Positions 32,838 to 44,180 of a stretch of DNA of 64,000 bases are shown here, one piece after another. The notes under the pieces were generated by a model that was not told the origin of the DNA, ran no database searches, and saw only the letters and a list, made by a program, of their open reading frames with translations. Every line of letters starts with the position of its first letter. The first letter of the stretch is position 1. The position numbers were made by a program, and so were the translations under genes. The stretch is taken from the NCBI GenBank assembly GCA_023053575.1, contig JAKZAP010000004.1, positions 4,445,572 through 4,509,571 of the forward strand, read 5' to 3'. This stretch comes from Branchinecta lynchi (taxonomy: Eukaryota > Arthropoda > Branchiopoda > Anostraca > Branchinectidae).

Positions 32838-34027
32838 TTCCGTCCCAATCCCTCTGCTTTAAGCGTTTCTTAAGTTTTCCGCCCGCCCCCCCCCCCCCCC
32901 CCCCTCCCCCCACAAGTATCGGCTCGACCTTTCCACCTGACAAGTTTCATTCAAATCCGATCACTCGTTCAAACGTTATCCATGCCACTAGATTCCGGAC
33001 TTCCCATCCACCCACCCCCCCCACCCCCCCGACGATGGTCGGATCGGAGAAACGAATATTCTCAATTCAATCTGTTCGGATCTCTGACATACCTGCCGAG
33101 TTTTATCGTCTTAGCACATCAGGAAGAATGCCGAACTCGTGGGATCGCTTGAAATCCGGACCCCCGTCCCAACTCCCCCGCGGTGCCCGGATCCGGTCCG
33201 GTTATATCAATGAAGTATCTAGGACTTGTGCTTGTTCTTCCCCCCAAGTTTGATCCCCATCCCTCCAGTCTAAGCGTTTCTCAAGATTTCCGCTTCCCTC
33301 CTCCAGCTCCCTCCAGTGTCATCGGATCCGTTTGGATTTAAAGTTGGAAGCCTGAGACAGGAGGTCATCCTAAAATATATATCAGCTTTCACCAAGATCC
33401 TATCACCCGTTCGCAAGTTAAAAACATTCCTCAATTTTTCGGCTTCCCCCTCCCTCCACCCCCCCCCCATATAGTCGGATTGAGGAAGTGACTATTTACT
33501 ATTTAATCTGGTCGGGTTCCTGAAATGCCTCGCGAGATCACTAGAAATCCCCCCAACTACTCCCCCGAAGTGAGCGGATCCGTTCCGGTTATGTCAGTCA
33601 CGTATCTAGGACTTGCGCTGGTTGTTTCCACCAAGTTTCATCCGGATCTCTCCACTCTAAGCGTTTTCCAAGATTTCCGGTTTCCCCCTCCAACTCCCCC
33701 CAATGTCACCGGATCCAGTCTATATTTGAAATGAAAGGTCCAGGACACAAGGTCGTATCTCAAGTTTCATTGAGATACGATCACCTGTTCGTAAGCTAAA
33801 AATATCCCGTTTTTACCGGATTTCCCCTCCCTCCACTCCCCTCCTCTCCAGATGGTCGGTTCGGGGAAGAGACTATTTCTAAATAAATCTGGTCCAGTCC
33901 GTGATATGCCTGCCAAGCTTCATCGTCATACCTTATCTGGAAGTGCCCGAACTAGCAAAACCGGGACCGACAGACGGACAGAAATTACAGTCGCTATATG
34001 GCACTTGGCCGAAGGGCAAGTGCCATA
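32838..34027 (-). mobile_element. Hairpin-ended element copy C (reverse), right end lost
   Basis: The high-coordinate end carries the family's left terminus in reverse: a run of CAGACGGACAG, then ATGGCACTTG...CAAGTGCCAT, a hairpin at 33998-34026. The body is pyrimidine-rich, with blocks such as AAGCGTTTCTCAAGATTTCC and CACCAAGTTTCATCC that recur about every 400-450 bp. It is truncated at the low end near 32838. A poly(C) run of about 23 lies near 32884. It occupies part of the third CUB-gene intron. Confidence 0.7.
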
Positions 34028-34331
34028 AAAAACAAAACTACTCTATTCTATTCTACTCAACCTGCGATTGCAGGTCCGTTTCAACCAGAAGAAGAATATC
34101 CTATTTGGTATTTTCTCTTTTGAATCATTTTTAATATTTTTCTGGCCCGAAATTAGCTGGTATTTAGGAGAAGAATAATTCTTCCCCACCTGAAATCGTG
34201 TCTCATTTCTACCATTGACAAAATGAAGTGGAGAAGTGTGCCTACGCGAAGCAGAGGCTCAAGATTTCATTAGGATAAAGAAGTCGAGGTGTATACACAG
34301 ATTTTGATATAAGACTAATGTCACAACTTAC

Positions 34332-34454
34332 GTGTAACGCCTGTTTCATTGCCACAAATTTTGGCGCCGCCCTCCGGCACGCACGACTCGATTGCCAGCC
34401 AGTCTTTTTGGCAGAACATCTCACCAGGCATAGATTCAACGTCGAAATCTTCCA
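34332..34454 (-). CDS. CUB gene, exon for the middle of CUB1
   Basis: An acceptor (TTTCTAAG) and a donor (C|GTAAGT) bound 123 bases in phase 1-1. A + TG at the junction gives Met, so CGVKLI from the previous exon continues as MEDFDVES, the usual fifth-strand region of a CUB domain. Then follow FCQKDWLAI (third cysteine and the calcium-site-like Asp), ESC and AKICGNETG (fourth cysteine, the CUB 'CG'). One potential N-glycosylation site is present (NET). Confidence 0.85.
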
Positions 34455-34553
34455 CTTAGAAAGAAATAATAAAAGAATTAAAGGTTAACTGAAAAATCGC
34501 CTTATTTTCAAATCTTGGATTTTGCACACACTGAATTATTCTGACTCTGCTAA

Positions 34554-35290
34554 TAGCTTGTTCACACGGGCTGAAACAGCGACCGATTCTCGATCGGCGG
34601 CTGATTTACGCGCGTAAATAGTGGTTGAAAAAAAACCCAAAAATCAGCCGCTGATCTTTCAAATAGGCGCTTATTTTCATCGCGGTCACCGATCGGGATA
34701 AACTAAACCCTTTGGAATTGGACCTTTGATGACACTAGGGACAATAAATAGACTGTAATTAGGAGTATTAGGTCAAACTTGAGGAATTTTAGGTCAATCA
34801 AGTTCAAATTCTGTCAGACCAATGTCAACATAATATGATTTTTAAAAAAGGATTTAAAAAAAGGTAGAATAATTTTCTAATTACAACAGCGTATGTTCTG
34901 TTTATGTCTAATATTTGTTTTCGTTGTTTTTCTCTTAAAAAAATAAGAATTTGAATAAATTTTCTATTCAACCTTCATTGAAAAGTGACTGAACAACACT
35001 AAACGATTGTATTCTGTTCTCGCATTATTTATATTTATATCAGTCGCCTGATATCTGTCAATATTCAGTTTGTGACTTTTTCCTACTCTAAAGACTACAA
35101 GTCAACTATTGTTTACTTTGACTAATTCACAAGATGTTTTTATCTTATTTTTATGTTTTGTTAACAAAAAGAATCTTGGTAATGAGGTTTTTTCTTTTTA
35201 ATTCTCCCGTCAACCCCAAACGGTTGATCTGTCGTCTGAACAGATCAGCCGCTGTTTACGCGCTTATTTCGGTCCCGTCTGAACAAGCTA
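34554..35290. mobile_element. MITE with TAA target duplication (Harbinger-type)
   Basis: The left end is TAGCTTGTTCACACGGGCTG and the right end GTCTGAACAAGCTA, diverged complements, with further inverted blocks (GATTTACGCGCG / CGCTGTTTACGCGC). TAA lies on both sides (34551-34553 and 35291-35293). The 737-bp element has an AT-rich core without coding capacity. It lies next to element D, only 11 bases away. Confidence 0.75.
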
Positions 35291-35301
35291 TAAGAGATTT
35301 T

Positions 35302-37608
35302 TATGGCACTTGAGCTTACTCAAGTGCCATATAGTGATTGTAATTTCTGTCCGTCAGTCGGTCTGTCGGTCTGTCGGTCCCGGTTTTGCTAGTTCGGGCA
35401 CTTCCAGATAAGCTAGGACGATGAAACTTGGCAGGCATATCAGGAACTGGACCAGATTAAATTAGAAATTGTCGCTTTCTCGATCCGACCATCTGGAGGT
35501 GAGTGGAGGGAGGGGGAATCCGGAAAAAATAGGAAAAATGAGATATTTTTAGCTTACGAACGGGTGATCGGATCTTAATGAAACTTTATACATGGAAGGA
35601 CTTCGTGTCTCACACCCTCCATTTTAAATCCAGACCGGATCCAGTGACACTGGGGGGAGTTGGAGGGGGAAACCGGAAATCATGGAAAACACTTAGAGTG
35701 GAGGGATCCGGATGAAACTTGGTGGAAAGTACAAGCAAAAGTCCTAGATACGTGACTGATATAACCGGAACGGATCTGCTCACTTTGGGGGAGTTGGGGG
35801 GGGGGGGGAGAAGTCCGAATTTGAAGTGATCCCGCGAGTTCCGTGCTTCCTGATGTGCTGGGACGATGGAAATTTACAGGTATGTCTGGGACCCGACCAA
35901 ATTAAATAGTAAATCGTCAATTCCCCGATTCGACCATCTGGGGGGGGGGGGAGTGGAGGGAGGGTGAAGCCAAAATTTGAGGTATTTTTAGCTTGCGAAC
36001 GGGTGATCGGATCTTGATGAAAATTGATATTTCGGATGACCTCGTGTTCAGACATCTCACTTTAAATCCGGGCCGGATCCGATGACACTGGGGGGAGTTG
36101 GAGGAGGGAACCAGAAATTTTGTGAAACGCTTAAAGTGGAGGGATCGGGATGAAACTTGGTGGGAAAAATAAGCACAGGTCCTAGACACGTCATTGACAT
36201 AACCGGACCGGATCAGGGCACTGTGGGGGAGTTGGGGTGGGGGTCCGGATTGCTAGCGATCCCGCGAGTTCGGCATACTTCCTGATGTCCTAGGGCGATG
36301 AAACTTGGCTGGTATGTCAGGGATCCGAACAGATTGACTTGAGAACAGCCGTTTCCCCGACCCGACCATCGTGGGGGGAGTGGGTGGATGGGGAGTCCGG
36401 AATCTAGTGGCGTGCATAACTTTTGAACGGGTGATCGGATTTGAATGAAACTTGTCTGGTGAGCTATCGCCTCGGACGTTCAGTGTCACGTCCGGATCGG
36501 GTACGAAACCTATGGGGATGGGGGGTGGGGGTGGAAAAGAAACTCTATCTCAAGAAACTCTAAAAGCAGAGGGATTGGGACGAAACTTAAGGGATGGAAC
36601 AAGCATTAGGCCTAGATGAAATTGACGGAGCCAGATGGTTTCGGGGCTCTGTGGGGGGAGTTGGAGGGGGTTTCCTGGAATTCCGGTAGTCGTGAGTTAG
36701 AATAGTTCCAGATGTAAAACGACAACGAAACTTTGCAGGCATATTAGCGACCCGAATTATCTTGACTTAAGAACCTGACACAACATACCCCCGGAAACTT
36801 CCGTTCCTAGATCCGAGCATTTTTTGGGGAGCACGAGAAGAGAAATATGGAAATTGACTTCTATAAATTGCGAACGAGTGGTCTGATTCGAGTGAAACTT
36901 CATGGGTGATACGAATCGATGGCCTCGACATGTAAAACATGCGTTCGAACCATATGCGACAACGATTAGGGGAATTGGGGGTGGGGGGACTTTTGACATG
37001 CACAAAAACCAAACGAATGGACTGAATGAGATGCAAATTCGACAATGCCGAGTATATGCGGCCTACATTTGTTATTTGGCGTCTGGGCCGGATTCGGCCA
37101 AGGTAGGGGGGGGTACTGGAAACTTGCAGATGGGCTATGCTCCAATTTCAGTAAAACTTGATGGACAGGAACAGGGAATTAAGAGATTGGGCCCGAACCG
37201 GCTCCGACATCGTTGGTGGGAGGGGGGGGGGTACCGGAACTTTCCAAAAATGCTCAGATCGAGTGAAACTTGATAGATGGTATAAAAGAAGATGCTTTAG
37301 GTGGTCGATTTTTTTTTATTCCGAACCAGATTCGGCCACGGTAGGTGGAGACAGAGTGAGTACCGGAAATCCTGTAGCACGTCTAGGGATCAAACAAATG
37401 GATTTATTGGGATGAAAGTTTGAACAGTCATCTGCATTTGCTACAGACAATCTAGACGATGCCGGAACAACTCAGAAATGAGTGAAACTAAATATCCTAT
37501 TTCTATTTCCGAACCGCATTTTTGGATGGCGGGTGTATTTTGTGACGTTCTCATCTATTTTCTTGTACATCCTACTCGTACAAGTGCCATATGAGCTCGT
37601 AGCTCTTG
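35302..37608 (+). mobile_element. Hairpin-ended element copy D, most complete copy
   Basis: The left terminus is a 30-base hairpin (TATGGCACTTGAG, loop CTTA, complement) at 35302-35331, followed by TTTCTGTCCGTCAGTCGG and GGTTTTGCTAGTTCGGGCAC. Inside are diverged units of roughly 430-450 bp with the markers GTGGAGGGAGGG, AACGGGTGATCGGATC and GAAACTTGGTGG. The right terminus is TACTCGTACAAGTGCCATATG plus the hairpin GAGCT-CGT-AGCTC (37593-37605). CAAGTGCCATAT occurs at both ends. No protein frame. This copy defines the family ends, and copies A-C are truncated relative to it. Confidence 0.75.
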
Positions 37609-37832
37609 TTTCACCTTGGCGTCTAGCAGTGAGGTTCGAAATATTTACTGCGGGGCCGACAAGATGAAATTCATCCTGACGCGGAGAATTTGAAAGTCAA
37701 CAAAGGCCTTTATTTCAGTTTTTAAGGCAGGCTGAGGTAATGTTTCATTGCAGATTGTAAGGTCACTTTTGAAGAAAGTCCGTTATTGCTTGTGTCCAAA
37801 AAAGATTTAATTTTCGCCAACCGTTTGGCGCT

Positions 37833-38185
37833 CACTGTCAGAAGTTTCATAAGAGATAACACGAGGATGCGCGGTTTCAACGGATAATGCGTAACAGTTA
37901 ACACTTCGTATGTTATCTGTTGTGTTTGAAAACGTTATGTATGAAATGTTATGCATAACAAGCTTTGTTAGGAAGAGCCAAAAAAGCACCTACTGACTTT
38001 ATTCCTTATCGTCATTATGTCCGAAAACTCAGCAGATACACTTTGGCAGTTTTTCGGTTCTTCCTGATGGTAACGCTTATTACGTATAACATTTTGAAAC
38101 ACAACAGATAACACGCGAAGTGTTATCTGTTACGCATTATCTGTTGAAACCGCGCATCCTGGCTGTTATGAAACTTCTGATAGTG
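37833..38185. mobile_element. Palindromic MITE
   Basis: The left arm, CACTGTCAGAAGTTTCATAA, then ATGCGCGGTTTCAAC and GATAATGCGTAACAG, is repeated as its complement on the right (about 38055-38185, ending CTTCTGATAGTG). The arms are about 130 bp with a short middle, so the element would fold into one long hairpin. A small difference, a motif AGATAACACG present only in the left arm, shows the arms have diverged. No target duplication was settled. Confidence 0.65.
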
Positions 38186-38189
38186 CTGT

Positions 38190-39760
38190 AGTTGCTAAAA
38201 TTTCAATCGATGAGTTCGCTTATTTGAATATCGGGGCAGCGAATCAGCGCATTTTCTTCGGGTCTTCAAGCATATTTAAGTAAATAAGCGATGGGGAACC
38301 AGACTGTCGTATTTTATTTATTTATTTATTTATGACCCGCTTTTTGCGTAACAGCGGAGTATGTATCTCAGCCCCGTTCGGTTAAATTTTGAGTACAACG
38401 TTAAAGCACACTTGCAAGATTTAATACCCGTTTTTTTTGTCAAATTTCAGCCACATTTCGAGCCACAAAACCCTTGTTGGTCACACAAACGATCGCAGAA
38501 TCACTTTATTGAGCCTTTTGCACTTTTAGTAACTCGAGAAAAAGAACTGTAATTATAATAATAATAATATAATTGCAATAATGATGCTTTCGCCTCTATA
38601 AATTTCTCGGGACACTTTACACACTAAATTGAATTTAAGCCAGGTGGTAGTCGCCACCTACTTTGAATTGGTTGTATTTTCGGCATTTACAACACTTTTT
38701 GGGAGATATTCCAACATTCCACTATTTGGTTTTCCGATGTCCTTTCGGAATTTCTTACCAGTCAGTTTCAAGTTGTGTCCTCTGAGACCGTTGTGATTGA
38801 AAGTGAAGACATCATCAAGCCTAATGTTATCATAATAACTATGGCAAATTGTATAAGTTTCGATCAAATAACCTCGAAGTTTCGATCAAATCACCTGTAG
38901 TCGTAACTGGAATCACTCTGCGCGTTTGGACCTTTAGTGAATATTCTCGGGCACGAAATAGACAACTGGTGTACGATAGATATGCAAATGTCGCAGGAGT
39001 GGTTGCTTGGCAGACAACCTTTCCCCATGGAAATATTGTTTCCACAGTTACACCCTTCACTTATGGAGAGTAAAATGGGATTTTGTCCGAGAAAGGAATT
39101 CCGTGTTCCAGTATTCCCAGTAGAACATGTCTCTGGACAGTCAGTGATAAAATTATCACTTTCGCTGAAAGCATAGTTTTATTGTTTCCGTCAAGGAGCA
39201 AAGATTTTTTTTATTAAACATCTTCGTAATACTATTTTAATTTTGACATTCAATTAACTACGGATGCAGCTTGTCAAGTGTAGATACTAAATGTTTAGTT
39301 CTAAAGTGTTTCTAGGCTAGTTTTTAATAAGTTGACTTGTTGATATTGTTTCTTTTTCTGCCTCTTTGTAACTCCGTTTTGTATGGGTTGGAGTTGGAGT
39401 CAATGCGCTTTCACTTCAACCCAGTTTCCGTCTTTGCCCTATCCAATAGCCATTTGTGTCCGTGAGCTGGTCATTTTCAATCAAGTAGGCATCGCTACCG
39501 GTACCTTAGATCTCAGTATATGGGTTCCTGTAGTCGATTTTTTGCCAGGTTATTTTCTCTAGGTCAATGAAAATCCCCCATCCTAGCTCTCATCCAAACT
39601 ATTCCCTGGGTTCTATATTCCACGTAGACACTACCGGAACACAGCTCCAATTATACAGTTTCGAGTATCAACTACCGGCTCCCTAGCTTCTGAGTACACA
39701 ATTCCGTGAGACTACCGGACGAGAAGCTGGTGCGATGAAGTTTCCGTGAGCTATTTCCAC
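38190..39760. other. Intron, no gene recognised
   Basis: A run of TTTATTTATTTATTTATGACCCGC at about 38315-38340 resembles similar motifs near 28540 and 31745 and is likely a repeat end (described here by its units TTTA and TGACCCGC). Frames at 38658-39176 on both strands are not supported. Two runs of ACTACCGG-type sequence lie near 39620-39720. Confidence 0.35.
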
Positions 39761-39763
39761 TTA

Positions 39764-40032
39764 TGGTGGGTTTACACGATGCGTAAAATTCGAGCGTATT
39801 TTGAAACAGGAGCGTATTTTACACACGTATTTGGGCTTGAAAACATTTCTAGCAAACGGACGTATTTGCTAAATCGGTCCGTTTTGAATCCAAATACGTC
39901 CGTATTGCTAGAAAATCTTTTCAAGCTCAAAACATGCTTAAAATACGCTCGAATTTCAAAATACGCTCGGATTTCAAAATACGCTCGGATTTCCAAATAC
40001 GCTCAGATTTTACGCAGTGTGTAAATGGACCA
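39764..40032. mobile_element. MITE with TTA target duplication
   Basis: The left end TGGTGGGTTTACAC and right end GTGTAAATGGACCA are imperfect complements and TTA lies on both sides (39761-39763 and 40033-40035). Subterminal units around AAATACGCTCGGATTTC are repeated four times at the right and once or twice in reverse at the left. The centre is also an inverted repeat (GACGTATTTG / CAAATACGTC). Non-coding. Confidence 0.7.
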
Positions 40033-40828
40033 TTAATACCGGAACGGGAGCCAGTACAAGTTTCTGGTAAGGACCGTTCAAGCTTACGTTTATGTCGCAG
40101 AATTCCTGAATTATACTTGCTATCCGCGAATGTCTGTGGTAAAACTTTCATCGCGCCAGGCTTGGTGTAGTAAAAATTAATAGGAACGGGGGTCTATTTT
40201 GTGTGCTAAAAGTTATACGTGAGCAATTTTAGCGAGCGTTTCCATCACGTGACTGTTAAGAAAGAAAGAGAGAAACGGATAAAGAAAGATATTTGTAATA
40301 TAATTGAAACTGAATAAGCTCTCTGAATGGAAAGTCAGTCTTACTAAACTGAACAGCTAATTGCACTTAGACAACAACAAGCTTTTACTTGATTACAGTA
40401 ATCCTGGTAGGCTCAAAACTAAATCGAGGAATATACATTGGTCCAACGGACACAGCAACGGATATTATACTGAGTTTGCACAAAACCGGTGAAGGCTTAT
40501 CTGAAATACCACATTTCAGGATGTTCAGTGTCCCTAAAGTCATCAAAGATTAGGTTCTCTTGAGATTCACAGTCGGGCTCCAGGCTCCGTGCTATTCATC
40601 TGCGGATTTTCAAGTTGAACGGAACAGGAGGATATGGCTTACAACGCGAAGTATTTTTATTCATGTTACAACAGAAGCGTGGACGGTCCTTTAGTCAATG
40701 ACGTCAGATCCCGGAATCGCAGCTCATATGGTTTGGTTTCCGTGAGAAATACCGGTACCGCAGCCCGTAGGACATAAAGTACGTTTCCCTAGACAGTCCC
40801 TTACTGATAAGCAATGAAACTAGCTTAC

Positions 40829-40975
40829 TAATTAATTTGACGCCACATTGTTTGTCTGTGGTCCTCACAATGTCAATTCTGCAATCTGCGTTGTCGGGAT
40901 ACGAGTCTGGGTAGTTTGGCGAATTGAAATACCCCTCAGGGTCATCGAGCTTGACGTAACAAAGATCGGATGAGC
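40829..40975 (-). CDS. CUB gene, exon for the start of CUB1
   Basis: The acceptor GTTTTACAG and donor A|GTAAGC bound 147 bases in phase 1-1. The product opens with SSDLCYV (first CUB cysteine) and GYFNSPNYPDSYPDNADC, the canonical first-half CUB signature with the second cysteine, and ends CGVKLI with an extra cysteine also present at the same place in CUB2 (ICGIKM). With the exon at 48689-48862 the junction A|GC gives Ser, keeping the frame. The acceptor is unusual in lying directly after a LINE-type tail. Confidence 0.85.
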
Positions 40976-40983
40976 CTGTAAAA

Positions 40984-41040
40984 CAATAGAATAGAATAGA
41001 ATTTATTGCACAACAAGCCTGAGGCCATGGCAAAAATAGT
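40984..41040 (-). mobile_element. LINE/SINE 3' tail abutting the CUB exon acceptor
   Basis: On the minus strand the sequence reads CCTCAGGCTTGTTGTGCAAT, then AATAAATTCTATTCTATTCT, then ATTGTTTTACAG and the exon. The AATAAA plus (ATTCT)n ending is that of a LINE or SINE 3' end. Its T-rich tail now forms most of the polypyrimidine tract of this splice site. Confidence 0.5.
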
Positions 41041-41179
41041 TACGAAAAAAGAAAACACTTGAACGAAATAGTAGAACTAAACTAAAGGAAATTCTCTCTG
41101 TGGGCTAAAGCTATTTTTCGGAACCTTACCAGCCTCTTCAAATCTTGAAAACACTTACTTCCAATAACTAGTATCATTT

Positions 41180-41350
41180 TTAAGCAGAGAACTGAAAGAC
41201 AAAAATACTTCTCAGCCGGGATTTGAACCCAGGATCTTCGGCTTTCTAGGCCACCGCTCTATCACTGGCCACAGATGGGCTTTTGAACGTAGTTCGCAAA
41301 CCACTACAATAGTCAGGTAGCAGTGGGCCATAAGAACACTGATCTGCACG
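41180..41350 (-). repeat. tRNA-derived SINE, copy 2
   Basis: On the minus strand, an A-box-like TGGCCAGTGATAGAGCGG is followed about 30 bases later by the B box GGGTTCAAATCCC. Flanking blocks match the copy at 12985-13230 on both sides of the tRNA-like part, so both belong to one SINE family. Not a functional tRNA gene as far as I can tell. Confidence 0.6.
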
Positions 41351-41836
41351 AACACAAACTCATCTAAGTAGTTCATGTCACGGGATTAGACAGGTATTAC
41401 GTATTGTCTAACTATTATTGTTGATAACTTGTTGTTGTTTGTTTTTCCTTGAAGTACACTAGAGGAGCATACAAAAGAAAACAAATAATATAGACGATAA
41501 ACTATATAACAGACAATCTAAACGACAGCGTTAGATTACAAAAATGCATTCAAAGAACAAAGAAAATAAAACACATTGGGTACAATTGGTTTTTGAAAAA
41601 CTGAAAGAGGTTGGGACATGGAAATCACTAGCAATTTTTTGTCAAACGAACCATTTCTAATAGATAATCCAGTGAATAAAAAATAAATAAACTCTCATTT
41701 TCTGAATAGCTTGTATAATGTTCTCGCTGGCACCTCATTGTCATGATAACAAAATAAAATAGAAAAAACGATATTTTTTTTTTTTTTTTATCAGCTAGTT
41801 TACCCCTTCAAGATGATGTGGGAGGGATTAATAAAA

Positions 41837-41882
41837 TTTCGGATATTTCGGTTGCACTTCCAGCAAACCGTCCTCAGCGAAA
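41837..41882 (-). ncRNA. Hammerhead ribozyme-like motif of the second PLE
   Basis: On the minus strand: UUUCG, CUGAGGA, a stem-loop (CGGUU, UGCUGGAAGUGC, AACC), GAAAUAUC, CGAAA. UUUCG pairs with CGAAA to form stem I, and GGUU pairs with AACC in stem II. The core CUGANGA and GAAA are intact. Stem II differs from the other motifs in the window, so it belongs to another PLE subfamily, and it lies about 470 bases beyond the end of the PLE coding remnant on the same strand. Confidence 0.6.
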
Positions 41883-42349
41883 TAAACAAAACTAAATCAT
41901 AAAGATCCACCACAATCACAACAGGAAAACGATGCGGGACCAACAGACAATAAGACGACATGTAACTAAGACCAGAAGAACGATGCGGACCGAACGACAT
42001 GCAGATAAAAATAAAATAACGAAAGATAAAATGTGCGTGTTCAAAGTGTATATGTACAAATGTTATTTACAATTCTGAATTCTGTGGATATTTACTATTT
42101 ACCATCGTCTGGGAAAGCGCAGAAGCTTTCACCCAGAAAACGGCACACTCCAAAAATCCATAATATTGCTTGACCACTCTGAATAAAACCTTCCAAAGAA
42201 GTGGCCACTGTCCACTGCAAACAAGATTCATGCGCGACTCGCGAAATAGCCTCTACGCCCCTAGGGCGTTTTACGGCTTTGTCATTTATTCAGCGCCTCG
42301 CGAATTCGTATGTTGGCAATACTAGCTGCGTGTCTATTTGGTCGCGTAT

Positions 42350-43745
42350 TAGTGGAAGGGATATTTGAAGTAACTGGTAGGACAACGGGAACATGAAGTA
42401 AGGCTTGAGGGGGTCTTAAAAATGCGGCATCCTTTTCAAGAAATCTGTCGTACACTGGGTTTATGCGGAACTCTCCAGTATCTCTATTTAGAGCTAGGTC
42501 CCTTATTTCATATTTTTTTATCTCAAAGGCTTCCCGGGTGAACTGCCCCAGGCCTGTCTCTCTGCCTATTATTTTACTTTCATCAAAACGGATGTTGTGA
42601 TCAGGGTTGTCATAAATGTGTTCCGCCAGAGCACTAGAGAAGTTCTCTGGTCTGTTTTGGCACCGAAGAGTTGCGTCGATGCTGGTTCTGTGTTCGTGGA
42701 AGTGATCAGACAGGTTCTGGTCCTACCAATATACCATTTATCGCAAGAACATGGAATCTTATAAACCCTTGGCAGTTTGTCTCAGAAATTGGATCTTTAC
42801 CAGAGTAAAGATAAGAAGATTCCATGTTGGAGCTTTTGAAATATGCCGAGATGTTATGAGGGCTCAGGATTTTTTTTATTTTGTCTGTGAGTCCATGGAC
42901 GTAGGAAAGTGGCACATAGACCTTTTTCTCAGGTTCAGTGGTTGAGGGTGAGCTGGGGGGGGGGGGGGACGAAACTTTTCAATTGTCAATTTCTTTGTCA
43001 ATAACTTTTATCGGATAACAGTTTCCGAACAAAACATCCCGGAGATGGTCTAGTTCATGATCCAGAAATTGTGGTGAACATACATGGAGAGCCTTATCTA
43101 CGAAAGCTATGAAAGCCTTACTTCAAAGAAAAATGGTGGTTCGATGAAAAGTGGATATATCGGTCACTGTGGGTTGGTTTTCGGTAAACTGTGAAGAATA
43201 AAGATCCGTCTCTTTTTATGGTAAGTATATCCAGAAAAGGAAGCTTGTTCTCCGACTCAATTTCAACTGTAAATTTTATGTTCGGATCAATAGAATTGAG
43301 ATGTCAAGAAACGTCATTAGTTTCTCTTTTCCATGCTCCCAAGTACTTAAAATATCATCCATATATCTTTTCCAAAAAGTTGGTTTATCAGTGCTGCTCT
43401 GAATAGCTCGATTTTCGATATCCTCAAGTTGAAGGTTAGCTAGGATTGGTGAAAGCGGAGCACCCATAGCAAGACCTTCCCTCATTAAATAGTGAACTCC
43501 CCTAAACTGCAAGTAGTTGGAAAATTTGTTACACAAACAAGAGAGTGCCAGTAGCGTTTCATTTGAAAGGGTGCTCTTTTCAGATATTGATGGGTATTGT
43601 TCCAACTTTGCCTTTAGGAGAGCCTCACATTTCTGAGTCCTACAACTTGGGGACATAGTTTCGACATCGAAACTAACCAACAGGGTTTCTGAAGTGAGTC
43701 GGTAATCACTCAGCTTTTCAACAAGGTCCTTTGTTCTTTGAATGC
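42350..43745 (-). pseudogene. Penelope-like element RT and GIY-YIG endonuclease, frameshifted
   Basis: From about 43745 the minus strand encodes DLVEKLSDYRL, then SFDVETMSP (RT motif A), GLAMGAPLSPILANL (motif B) and KRYMDDIL (motif C, catalytic Asp pair). Further on are LSYVHGLTDKI, then KIPCSCDKWYIGRT in another frame (GIY-YIG endonuclease core), and later the region EAFEIKK...INRDTGEFRINP in part. Several frameshifts separate these blocks, so it is dead. It shares only modest similarity with the PLE at 62473-64000, so it is an older or different subfamily. Confidence 0.8.
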
Positions 43746-43759
43746 ACTTTTGTAATGAA

Positions 43760-44180
43760 CTTTTGTAAAAAAAAACGAAAAATCTCGTTTTTTTCCATTT
43801 TATTTGAAATGAACGGTCTGCTTGGCTTCAAACCTTATAATCATGATAATAAACCTGTGCAAAATGTGGAAAAAAAATTTTGGAGATCCGCAATTTACAA
43901 TTAAGAGATATACAACTTACTCGTTTAATTAATTGGGTATATCACAGCATGGAACTGAAGTGGCATGTGAAGTAGGAGACGAAACAAGTATACAGCTCTC
44001 AAGTACATTGCCTTGCCGTTAACAGCAATAAAACAGTAAAACCTTTAGTTCAGAATCCAGTGAAGCGGTTAGAATCTTGTTAATTCCAACCTCTGCTCGC
44101 ACGATGGACCGAAGATCAGAATCAAAACTACTAAACCGCCTAGTTCTCACGGCTGTACGACCCCACTACAGCACAACCTT
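43760..44180. other. Intron, no feature seen
   Basis: AT-rich non-coding sequence between the PLE remnant and the piggyBac element. Nothing recognised. Confidence 0.4.
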
